35,947 bases of DNA from Pirellulales bacterium (lineage in GTDB: Bacteria > Planctomycetota > Planctomycetia > Pirellulales > JADZDJ01): positions 1-35,947 of the forward strand of contig DATJYL010000182.1 in NCBI GenBank assembly GCA_035499655.1. Direction: 5' to 3'. Shown piece by piece: positions 8,236 to 16,124 of this stretch. Both the position numbers and the translations under genes were made by a program. A model generated the notes under the pieces. That model was not told the DNA's origin and did not search any database. It was given only the letters and a program-made list of their open reading frames with translations. The stretch's first letter is position 1; every line of letters starts with the position of its first letter.

Positions 8236-10464
8236 ATGCCCAACTTCCTGTATCCATTGCCGATTGCTCTTGTGGCGGGCCTGATCGCGCTGCCGATCGC
8301 CATTCACCTTATCAATTTGATGCGGCACCGCAAAGTACAGTGGGCGGCGATGGAGTTTTTGCTTCTCAGCCAAAAGCGCAATCACACCTGGATCATGCTC
8401 AAGCAGTTGCTCTTGTTGCTGCTCAGGATTGCCGCGATTGCCGCCGCCGTGATGATGGTGACGCAACCGATTTTACAAAACAAATTGGGCAGTCTGTTCG
8501 GCGGCAGTAAATTACACCACATTGTGCTGCTGGACGACAGCTTTTCAATGTCCGATCAATGGGCCGACACAACCGCCTTCGACGAAGCCAAAAAATTTGT
8601 GCTGCGATTGGGCAAGCAGGCGGCCCAGCAGCCGGCGCGGCAGGAATTCACGTTGTTGCGGTTTTCCCAGGCGGCGCATCCGGCGCGGGGCACGCAGGCC
8701 GATTTGGCAGGAGAAACCGTCGACAACGACGAGTTCCCGAAAAAGCTCGATCAAACCCTGCAGGCAATGCACGTTTCGCAACTGGCTGTCGGTCCGGCCG
8801 AAGCGCTGAAGGCGGCCACACAGACCATCGGCGATGGCGGCGAAGCCAACTACGTGGTCTTTTTGGTTTCCGATTTTCGCAGCAAAGATTGGGCGCCCGC
8901 GAAAGAGCTGCAAAAGCTGCTGCATAAGCTGAACGATGCCCGCGCAAAAGTGCAATTGATTAACTGCGTGGACGAGGCGCGCCCCAACCTGGCCATTACG
9001 GCGCTGCGGCCCGGCCGCGGCACGCGGGCGGCGGGCGTGCCGTTGCAAATGGAAGTGACGATCCACAATTACGGGGCCACGCCGGCCACGAACGTTTCGG
9101 TGCGATTGGAAGAGCAGGGGACCCAGCGACCGGCCATTGAAATTGACAAAATCGATCCGGGCCGCAGCGCGACCCGGCAGTTTGAAGTTCGCGCACAAAC
9201 CGCGGGGCAACGGCGGATTTCCGCCTACTTGCCGGCCGACCCCGTGATGGTGGATAACTCGCGGCATACGGTCATCGATTTTCCGACGGGCGTGCCGGTG
9301 TTGATTATCGACGGCGGATTGAAAGCGGGGACGCTGCGCGATTCGGACGGTTTGTTTTTAGAATCGGCCTTGGCGCCGCCGGGGCCTGTGCCCACGGGTT
9401 TGCGGCCGCAGGTAGAACCGCCCCGGTTTTTGGACGACCATCCGCTGGATGAATTCGAAGCGATTTACGTGTGCAACGTCGACCGCCTGCCGCTAGACGC
9501 GGTCGACAAACTGACCAAGTTCGTGGAGGCCGGCGGCGGTGTGGCGTTTTTCGTCGGCGACCAATCGCGGGCCGATTTTTTGAATCAACTTTACGCCGAT
9601 GGAAAAGGCTTGTTTCCCGCGCCGCTGGAAGCGCCGGTGCCGCTATTGGTCGATCAAAGCGCGAAGCAGCCCGACTTGCAAATTACCGATCATCCAATTT
9701 TTCGGATTTTTTCGGGCGAGAATAATCCGTTCATCAAAATGGTGAATATCGAAAAGTATTTTGCCGTGAAGAAGGGGTGGAAGCCGCCGGAAGGGTCGGC
9801 GACTACCGTCATCGCCGGCGTGCGGAACGGAGCGCCGCTGGTGATCGACAAAAAAATGGGGGACGGACGGGTGCTGGCGTTTCTGACCACAGCCGGGCCG
9901 CGCTGGAACAACTGGGGACGCGACAATCCCAGTTACGTGGTGGCGATGCAAGAGCTGCAGAATTACTTGGCGGCGGGAAAGCAAACTGACCCGTCGCGGC
10001 AGGTGGGCGTGCCGCTGGAGATTGCGGTCGATACGCAAAAATATCAACCGCAGGTCGAGTTTTTAACTCCGGCCGAGGGAACTGCGGACAAAATTGTGGT
10101 GAAGGCCGAGCCACAGGACAGCGGTCCTGCAAAAGCCACGCTGAATGACACCGACGCCAGCGGCATTTACGAAGTGCAACTGACGGGCAACGACAACACG
10201 CAGGAAGTGATCGACGTGGCTTACAACGTGGATGCCGCGGAAGGCGATTTGAACATCGTCACGCAGGAGCAACTGGCCGCGGAACTTTCCGACGTGGCGT
10301 ACGAATATCATCGGGCCGGCGATTTGTATTTCGATTCCAAGGACATGCAGGGGTTCAATCTGAGCGAAAGCTTGCTGTACGTGTTGATTGCGCTCTTGGT
10401 GGGCGAGCAACTGCTGGCGTATTCGGCCAGTTATCATCCGGCCCGGCTGCGAGGAGCAAGCTGA
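8236..10464 (+). CDS. BatA-type membrane protein with VWA domain
   Basis: 742 residues. The N-terminus matches the BatA/aerotolerance-regulator N-terminal module: a helix at about 5-28 ('LYPLPIALVAGLIALPIAIH'), a basic 'MRHRK' turn, and a second helix at about 54-75. A VWA domain follows, with the MIDAS motif 'DDSFSM' near residue 99 and 'FLVSDF' further on. The middle part has an Ig-like segment and a glutamine-amidotransferase-like segment near 350-445 ('VLIIDGG' and later 'FVEAGGGVAFFVGD'). A single C-terminal helix lies near 713-730. Most of the protein is expected to be extracytoplasmic. The stop overlaps the next ATG by one base (TGATG), so translation is probably coupled. Confidence 0.88.
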   Translation: MPNFLYPLPIALVAGLIALPIAIHLINLMRHRKVQWAAMEFLLLSQKRNHTWIMLKQLLLLLLRIAAIAAAVMMVTQPILQNKLGSLFGGSKLHHIVLLDDSFSMSDQWADTTAFDEAKKFVLRLGKQAAQQPARQEFTLLRFSQAAHPARGTQADLAGETVDNDEFPKKLDQTLQAMHVSQLAVGPAEALKAATQTIGDGGEANYVVFLVSDFRSKDWAPAKELQKLLHKLNDARAKVQLINCVDEARPNLAITALRPGRGTRAAGVPLQMEVTIHNYGATPATNVSVRLEEQGTQRPAIEIDKIDPGRSATRQFEVRAQTAGQRRISAYLPADPVMVDNSRHTVIDFPTGVPVLIIDGGLKAGTLRDSDGLFLESALAPPGPVPTGLRPQVEPPRFLDDHPLDEFEAIYVCNVDRLPLDAVDKLTKFVEAGGGVAFFVGDQSRADFLNQLYADGKGLFPAPLEAPVPLLVDQSAKQPDLQITDHPIFRIFSGENNPFIKMVNIEKYFAVKKGWKPPEGSATTVIAGVRNGAPLVIDKKMGDGRVLAFLTTAGPRWNNWGRDNPSYVVAMQELQNYLAAGKQTDPSRQVGVPLEIAVDTQKYQPQVEFLTPAEGTADKIVVKAEPQDSGPAKATLNDTDASGIYEVQLTGNDNTQEVIDVAYNVDAAEGDLNIVTQEQLAAELSDVAYEYHRAGDLYFDSKDMQGFNLSESLLYVLIALLVGEQLLAYSASYHPARLRGAS

Positions 10465-13205
10465 TGGGCCGCAAGAAAATTTTTACCGCCGCGTTGTTGG
10501 TCGCCGTAGTGTTCGTCGCCGCAGCCATTCATTTTGCCGCCGCGGGGGTGACGAACAATTCCACGGCAATTGTCGGCAATCAAACCGCGCCCGCCGATGG
10601 CGGCACTTCGGCAACCGGCGGTGGTGTTGCGGGCGGGGCGCTTACGCGGACTCGGTATGAATTCAGCCGGGTGCAATCGTTTACCGAATGGTGGCAGATG
10701 CCGCTGTTGGTGTTGGCGTGCGCGCTGGTGCTGCTGTTTGTGGCGTACATGTACCGGCGCGACAGCGTGGAATTGAAGCCCGGCATGGGAGTGCTATTGG
10801 CGATGCTGCGTTTGGCGGCTTTTGCGGGCGTGCTGCTGATGTATTTAGACGTGCAGAAGCGCAGCGAAACCAAGGTGGTGCATAATTCGCGGGTGGTGCT
10901 GCTGGTCGACACCAGCTTGAGCATGAGCCGCGCCGATGCCGACGAGACTGCGGCGGGCAATTCCGCGGGGGTGACTGCGGGCATTTCTTCCGGCGGCGTT
11001 TCCAACACAGCCAGCGGAGTGCGCCGGATCGATCAAGTGGCCGGGGCGCTAGCCGACGGGAAATTTTTGGACGCCTTGCGACACAAACACGACGTGGAAG
11101 TTGTGAAGTTCGATTCCGAGCTTCGCCGCACGGCCATGCTGCCCAAGCTTCCGGCAGCTCAACCCTCTCCCTCGGGGAGAGGGCAGGGTGAGGGTGCAGC
11201 AGCAAATTCGGACACCCTCGCCCCAACCCTCTCCCAAGGGGAGAGGGAAACCGCGCAAACCAAAAACGAAAACATCGACTGGCATAAAGAGCTTGATCCG
11301 CAAGGGGGCGAAACGCGCATCGGCCAGGCCGTGCGGCAAATCATCAACGACGAGCGGGGCGTGCCGCTTTCGGCCGTGGTTTTATTTTCCGACGGCGGCC
11401 AAAACGCGGGAGTCGACGTGGGGGCGGCGGTCAAAGCGGCACAGGAAGCGAAAGTGCCTGTCGATGTTATCGGTTTGGGCTCCGCCAAGCGGCCCACGAA
11501 TGTGCGCGTCAGCGATTTAGTGGCTCCAGCCCGGGCCTACCCCGGCGATAGTTTTCAAGTGACGGGCTATGTGCAATCGCAGGGATTGGCCGGCCGGACC
11601 GTGACGGTGGAGCTGTCGGTCTTGGCCGCCGGGCAAGGACAGGGAGGCAAAACGGAAGCGCAACCGGCGCTGGAAAAAACGCAGCGCGTGACTTTGGGCA
11701 GCGATGCCGAATCGACGCCGGTGCGGTTCGACATACCAGGTTTCGATACGGCGGGGCGCCGCGTGGTGCGCTTTCGCATTAAGCCGCTGCCTGATGTGAA
11801 AGACACTACGGACAACCAGCGGGAAGTGGATGTGGACATTGTCGATCGCAAAAATCGCGTGCTGCTGTTTGCCGGCGGTCCGACGCGGGAATATCAATTC
11901 GTGCGCAACATGCTGCGCCGCAGCGAACTGGCCAAAAGCGGCGACATGACGGTCGATGTGCTGCTGCAGTCGGCCACCGACGGCGTTTCGCAGGATGCCA
12001 ATCAAATTTTGCCCACATTCCCCCACACGATGCCCGAGCTGGCCCAGTACGACACCATCGTGGCCTTCGATCCCGACTGGCGGGAATTAGATCCGCAGCA
12101 AGTGGAGTTACTAGAAAAATGGGTGGGAGAAGAATCGGGCGGGCTGATTGCGATTGCCGGCCCGGTGTATACCGACGCCTGGGTGCAAGAGCCGGCGATG
12201 GCGACGATTCGCAAGCTGTACCCGGTGGAATTCAACCGCCGCTTGGCGCTATTGGAAGATGCCCGTTACGGCTCGCAGCAGCCGTGGCCGTTGGATTTTA
12301 CCCGCGAAGGCTTGGAAGCGGAATTTTTGTGGCTGGACGACAGCGCCCAAACCAGCCGCGAAGTGTGGGATTCGTTCCCCGGCGTGTACGGTTATTACCG
12401 GGTGCGAGGCGCCAAGCCGGGCGCCACCACGTATGCGTTGTACTCCGATCCGGAAGCGGCGTCGGGGGAACAAAAGCCGGTGTACTTCGCAGGGCAGTTT
12501 TACGGATCGGGCCGGGTGTTTTACATGGGCAGCGGCGAAATGTGGAGGCTGCGGGAACTGGACGAAAAGTATTTCGATGCGTTGTACGTCAAGCTGATTC
12601 GGCATGTCTCGCAGGGACGGTTGTTGCGCGGTTCGCCGCTGGGGAACTTGCTGGTGGAGCGCGAACGGTATGTGGTCGGCAACACGGTGGTGGTGCGGGC
12701 ACAGTTGACGAACCCCCAGCATCAACCGCTGGATGTGCCCAAAGTTACGTTGCAAGTGACGCAGAACGACGGTGTGCCGATGAACGTGGCGCTATTGCCC
12801 GATCCGTCTCGCAAGGGAATGTACCTGGGTCAGTTCACGGCGACACAGGAAGGCGAATGCCGGTTGGATTTGCTGCATCCCGATTCGCCCGACCAGCCGC
12901 TGACCCGTCGGCTGCAGGTGTTTATGCCCAAGCTGGAGCAGGAAAAGCCGGAACGAAACGATGCAGTATTAAAGGAACTGGCCGACGGCACCGGAGGGCA
13001 ATTGTACATTGGCGTGCCCGCGGCGCTGGGTCCGGGAAGCGAAAAGCCCTTGGTGGGACAACTGCAAGATAAAACGCAAGAGACATACGTGGCGGGGCAG
13101 CGCGACCGAACCTGGGAAGAACATTGGATGCACTCGCTGCTGGGCATCATCGCCGGTTGCTTGTGCGTGGAGTGGCTGGTGCGGCGATTGTGCCGCTTGG
13201 CGTGA
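10464..13205 (+). CDS. Large VWA / glutamine-amidotransferase-like membrane protein
   Basis: 913 residues. Three hydrophobic helices lie at about 5-27, 79-97 and 108-130. A VWA domain follows with MIDAS 'DTSLS' near residue 149, the Thr motif 'GGETRIG' near 281, and 'LFSDGG' near 307. A GATase-like region starts near 465 ('RVLLFAGGPTREY') and includes 'LEKWVGEESGGLIAIAG'. A last helix lies near 892-908. This is the usual second VWA partner in planctomycete MoxR operons. The region of residues 233-262 is encoded by a nested inverted-repeat element inserted in frame (see 11161-11249). It sits in a loop between a core strand and the Thr motif, so the metal site is probably preserved. Confidence 0.85.
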   Translation: MGRKKIFTAALLVAVVFVAAAIHFAAAGVTNNSTAIVGNQTAPADGGTSATGGGVAGGALTRTRYEFSRVQSFTEWWQMPLLVLACALVLLFVAYMYRRDSVELKPGMGVLLAMLRLAAFAGVLLMYLDVQKRSETKVVHNSRVVLLVDTSLSMSRADADETAAGNSAGVTAGISSGGVSNTASGVRRIDQVAGALADGKFLDALRHKHDVEVVKFDSELRRTAMLPKLPAAQPSPSGRGQGEGAAANSDTLAPTLSQGERETAQTKNENIDWHKELDPQGGETRIGQAVRQIINDERGVPLSAVVLFSDGGQNAGVDVGAAVKAAQEAKVPVDVIGLGSAKRPTNVRVSDLVAPARAYPGDSFQVTGYVQSQGLAGRTVTVELSVLAAGQGQGGKTEAQPALEKTQRVTLGSDAESTPVRFDIPGFDTAGRRVVRFRIKPLPDVKDTTDNQREVDVDIVDRKNRVLLFAGGPTREYQFVRNMLRRSELAKSGDMTVDVLLQSATDGVSQDANQILPTFPHTMPELAQYDTIVAFDPDWRELDPQQVELLEKWVGEESGGLIAIAGPVYTDAWVQEPAMATIRKLYPVEFNRRLALLEDARYGSQQPWPLDFTREGLEAEFLWLDDSAQTSREVWDSFPGVYGYYRVRGAKPGATTYALYSDPEAASGEQKPVYFAGQFYGSGRVFYMGSGEMWRLRELDEKYFDALYVKLIRHVSQGRLLRGSPLGNLLVERERYVVGNTVVVRAQLTNPQHQPLDVPKVTLQVTQNDGVPMNVALLPDPSRKGMYLGQFTATQEGECRLDLLHPDSPDQPLTRRLQVFMPKLEQEKPERNDAVLKELADGTGGQLYIGVPAALGPGSEKPLVGQLQDKTQETYVAGQRDRTWEEHWMHSLLGIIAGCLCVEWLVRRLCRLA
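11161..11249. repeat. Nested inverted-repeat element inserted in frame in a VWA gene
   Basis: Two hairpins share the identical 9-bp stem CCCTCTCCC/GGGAGAGGG, at 11163-11183 and 11227-11247, each with a 3-base loop. The inner flanks AGGGTGAGGGTG (11185-11196 region) and CACCCTCGCCCC (11213-11224) are also near-complementary (10 of 12), so the whole unit is one large dyad. Its translation contains 'PSPSGRGQGEG' and 'TLSQGERE', peptide words well known as translations of this class of dispersed element in many genomes. The frame stays open throughout. Confidence 0.85.
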
Positions 13206-13210
13206 GGGGC

Positions 13211-13275
13211 AGTGGTCCGTAGTCAGTTGTCCGTTGCCAGTTGTTATTCGATGCAACGGACCACGGACAAGACAA
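13211..13275. repeat. GTCCGT-type inverted repeat in the gap after the second VWA gene
   Basis: TTGTCCGTTG at 13227-13236 is complementary to CAACGGAC at 13254-13261 and nearly continues into CACGGACAA. Several copies of GGTCCGT/GTCCGT occur in both orientations. It fills the 86-base gap between two operon genes and resembles a dispersed repeat, not a terminator, because no U-tract follows. Confidence 0.55.
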
Positions 13276-13291
13276 TTCGCAATTAATTTCA

Positions 13292-15943
13292 ATGTCTGTC
13301 GAACTTGAAAAACATGAGCTGGCTCCGTCGATTGCAGGGCTGCTGGATCGGTTGCGGCTGCGCATTCGCAGTTATGTGTGGACCGATGGATTGGCGGCGG
13401 CGGTAATTGTGTTGGGATTGGCTTTTTGGATTTCGCTGGCCTTTGATTGGCTGTTTGAGCCGCCGTGGCAATTTCGGGCTTTGATGCTGGCGGCGGCGAT
13501 AGCGGCACTGGCATACGTTGTGAACCGGCTAATTGTGCGCCGGGCTTTCCGTCCATTGGACAATGCCGATTTGGCCGTCGTGCTGGAGCGCCGTTTCCGC
13601 GAATACCACGACAGCTTGCTCACCACTGTGGAGCTATCCGAGCAATCAGCGCATGCGGCGGGGTTCAACGCGGAAATGCTGCATCACACGCGGCAGGAGG
13701 CGGCCCAACGATCAGAGGCGGTTCGGCTGGGCGATGTGTTTCGCTTCACGCCGCTGCTGCGCACTTTAACGACCGCGGCAGTGTTGGCAATCTCGGTTTT
13801 GGCGTTCGCCGTTGCGGCGCAAGAAGCGTTTGCCACGTGGGTCCAACGTGTCGTATTGCTTGACAAAAACTTGCTGTGGCCGCGGGCCAACCACGTGCGC
13901 GTGCAAGATTTTCCGGCCGATCATGTTCGCAAAGTGGCCAAGGGGTCCGATTTTGAAATCACGGCCGCGGCCGATCTGACCGGGCGATTCACCTTGCCGG
14001 AAACCGTCCAGGTGCGCTACCACACCGACGAAGACATAAACGGTCGAGACAACATGAGCACCGTGGGAACGCCGGGAGCGAATGATCGAGAACAAAAGTA
14101 TTCGTATGTTTTCAAAGGGGTGATGTCATCGATTGGGTTTGACGTGTTCGGCGGCGACGACCGGGATCGGGGTTACCGGATTGAAGTGGTCGAGAATCCG
14201 ACGATCAGCCACATGGAACTGGCCTGCGAATATCCGCAGTACACGGGCCGGCCGGCGAACACCGTGCCGGCCAGCGCTGTGGTGCAATTGCCGCAGGGAA
14301 CGAAAATCACGATTCGCTGCGAAGCGAACAAAGACCTGGTGGATGTGCCGGTGACGATGGTGCAGGCAGATAAAGCCTCGGCGCTGGCGGACGTGGAGCT
14401 GCCGCCGGACGGCGACCGCCGGCATTTCTCGATCGCGCTGCCGGAATTGATGGAAGATACTACGCTGTTGTTCGAGTTGCACGATACGGACGGAATTCGC
14501 AGCCGGGACCCGGTGCGGCTGGTGTTGGCTGCCCGGGCCGACGACGTTCCCGCGGTAGCCTTGCAATTGAAGGGCATCAGCAACGCCATTACGCCGCAGG
14601 CGCGACTGCCCGTGGTCGGGAACGTCAAAGACGACTACGGCCTGACACGGCTGTGGTTTGAATATCAACTGGAAAAGGCGAATCCCAAGGGCAAGCCGGG
14701 GGCGGGTTCACAGGCGGAAGGCAGTGGTTCGTCGAATTCTCTGCGCGGCAGTGGGGCGGCGGACAATTCGTCATCAACGGGAACCGCGACCACTGCGCAG
14801 CCGGCGGCCGAGCAAACCTTGCGCACTTCGACCATGGGGCACGATGGTCGGCCGCGCAGTGATATCAGCATCGAATTGGCCGACGGCGAAGCGCTCGATC
14901 TGCAACGCTTGGGTGAAATCCACGAACTGCTTCAGCGACGCGGCATCAAAACCGTGGACGATTTGGCGCGCATCACTTCGCCCGATGAACAAACGTTGGT
15001 CGCGGAACTAAAAACGCAGCAGCAAATCGATCAGGCGTTGGCGTTTGCGCCGCGGGAAGGCGATCGTTTGGAGGTAACGCTTAAAGCGGCCGATAACTGC
15101 GCGCTGCCGGCTGGCGCAAACGTGGGGCAAGGGGAACGATACCAATTGGATATTGTGCCGCCGGAGCAGTTGCTCTCGATGTTGGAAGGACGGGAGTTGA
15201 TGCTCCGCCGCCAATTCGAAATCATCTATCAGGAATTGACCGATACGCGGGACGGCTTGGCCCGGCTGGATTTTGGCGGCCCTGATGCTAAAAAAACGGC
15301 GACTGATCAGGCCGGACGTGAGCCGGGAGACTCGCCGGGAAGTGAGCCCGGCGACAAAGCAGCGGAAAAATCGGTTGGGCCTGCCGGCGACAGCAGCGAG
15401 TCGAATGGCGAATCGGCTCCCGCGAACGAAACGCCTGAACAACGGGCCGAGCGGCTGGCGAAGCGGGCCATGGAACTGCGCGAATTACGGGTGGCCCGGG
15501 CGCTGGATAACGGAGATCGTTCAGCCCACGAAACGCTGACGGTGGCCGACGCTTTCGACGACATTCGCGAGGAAATGGAGAACAACCGGGTCGATACGCC
15601 GGAATTGCAAAGCCGGCTGAAAGACCAAATTGCCGATCCGCTGCGGCACATCAGCACGCAAATGTTCCCGGAACTGCGGGCCCGGCTGGTTCAGCTTCGC
15701 CGAGTGCTGGATGACCCTACAACCGGCCCCACGCAGTTGAAAGCGGCCCTGGCCCAATGCGATGCAATTTTGGCGGAAATGAAAGCGGTCTTGGATAAAA
15801 TGTTAGAATTAGAGACGTTTAACCAGGTAGTGGACATGCTGCGCGACATTATCACCGACCAGGAAAAGCTAAGCCACGAAACCCAGCAGCGCCAGAAAGA
15901 GGAGCTAAAGAACAAATTAAGGGAGTTGCAAAACCCAAATTGA
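13292..15943 (+). CDS. DUF4175-like large membrane protein with C-terminal coiled coils
   Basis: 883 residues from ATG 13292; a TTG upstream lies in repeat DNA. Two hydrophobic helices at about 34-55 and 63-82 and a third at about 158-177 anchor a long, presumably extracytoplasmic part with beta-rich segments (about 200-460). Low-complexity Gly/Ser/Ala linkers lie near 467-508 and 667-715. Between them is a short helical piece around residues 539-573 with a helix-hairpin-helix feel ('GIKTVDDLARI'). The C-terminal 170 residues are strongly helical and charged, ending in a Glu/Lys/Gln-rich coiled coil. The topology recalls the DUF4175 family; this is a judgement from layout, not a firm family match. 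It probably forms a complex with the two coiled-coil proteins encoded next. Confidence 0.7.
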   Translation: MSVELEKHELAPSIAGLLDRLRLRIRSYVWTDGLAAAVIVLGLAFWISLAFDWLFEPPWQFRALMLAAAIAALAYVVNRLIVRRAFRPLDNADLAVVLERRFREYHDSLLTTVELSEQSAHAAGFNAEMLHHTRQEAAQRSEAVRLGDVFRFTPLLRTLTTAAVLAISVLAFAVAAQEAFATWVQRVVLLDKNLLWPRANHVRVQDFPADHVRKVAKGSDFEITAAADLTGRFTLPETVQVRYHTDEDINGRDNMSTVGTPGANDREQKYSYVFKGVMSSIGFDVFGGDDRDRGYRIEVVENPTISHMELACEYPQYTGRPANTVPASAVVQLPQGTKITIRCEANKDLVDVPVTMVQADKASALADVELPPDGDRRHFSIALPELMEDTTLLFELHDTDGIRSRDPVRLVLAARADDVPAVALQLKGISNAITPQARLPVVGNVKDDYGLTRLWFEYQLEKANPKGKPGAGSQAEGSGSSNSLRGSGAADNSSSTGTATTAQPAAEQTLRTSTMGHDGRPRSDISIELADGEALDLQRLGEIHELLQRRGIKTVDDLARITSPDEQTLVAELKTQQQIDQALAFAPREGDRLEVTLKAADNCALPAGANVGQGERYQLDIVPPEQLLSMLEGRELMLRRQFEIIYQELTDTRDGLARLDFGGPDAKKTATDQAGREPGDSPGSEPGDKAAEKSVGPAGDSSESNGESAPANETPEQRAERLAKRAMELRELRVARALDNGDRSAHETLTVADAFDDIREEMENNRVDTPELQSRLKDQIADPLRHISTQMFPELRARLVQLRRVLDDPTTGPTQLKAALAQCDAILAEMKAVLDKMLELETFNQVVDMLRDIITDQEKLSHETQQRQKEELKNKLRELQNPN

Positions 15944-15996
15944 CCTTGAATTACGGCCCGACAGAAAATAGCCGGCGGAAGGGATTAGGGTAGGCT

Positions 15997-16018
15997 TATA
16001 ATGCCCAAAAAATGGGCA
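15997..16018 (+). promoter_or_regulatory. Possible -10 box (TATAAT) overlapping an operator-like inverted repeat
   Basis: TATAAT at 15997-16002 is a perfect -10 hexamer, but no good -35 lies 16-18 bases upstream. The last T begins TGCCCA-AAAAA-TGGGCA (16002-16018), a perfect 6-bp inverted repeat around five A residues. This sits in the 181-base gap before the coiled-coil gene, about 120 bases upstream of its chosen start, and could be an internal promoter with an operator or 5' hairpin. Confidence 0.3.
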
Positions 16019-16124
16019 GGAGAGGAACTTTTCCAGGGCCGGCGACACTAAAATGAAGGAAATGGGTTATAACATAAGTCGGCACGGCGATTGCGGTTGG
16101 GCACACGAAAGGAACGTCCACCCT

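Noticed and set aside
11161-11249. Intrinsic terminator pair inside the VWA gene
   Set aside because: The hairpins are not followed by T-runs and lie within an intact reading frame. The sequence fits a dispersed repeat element.
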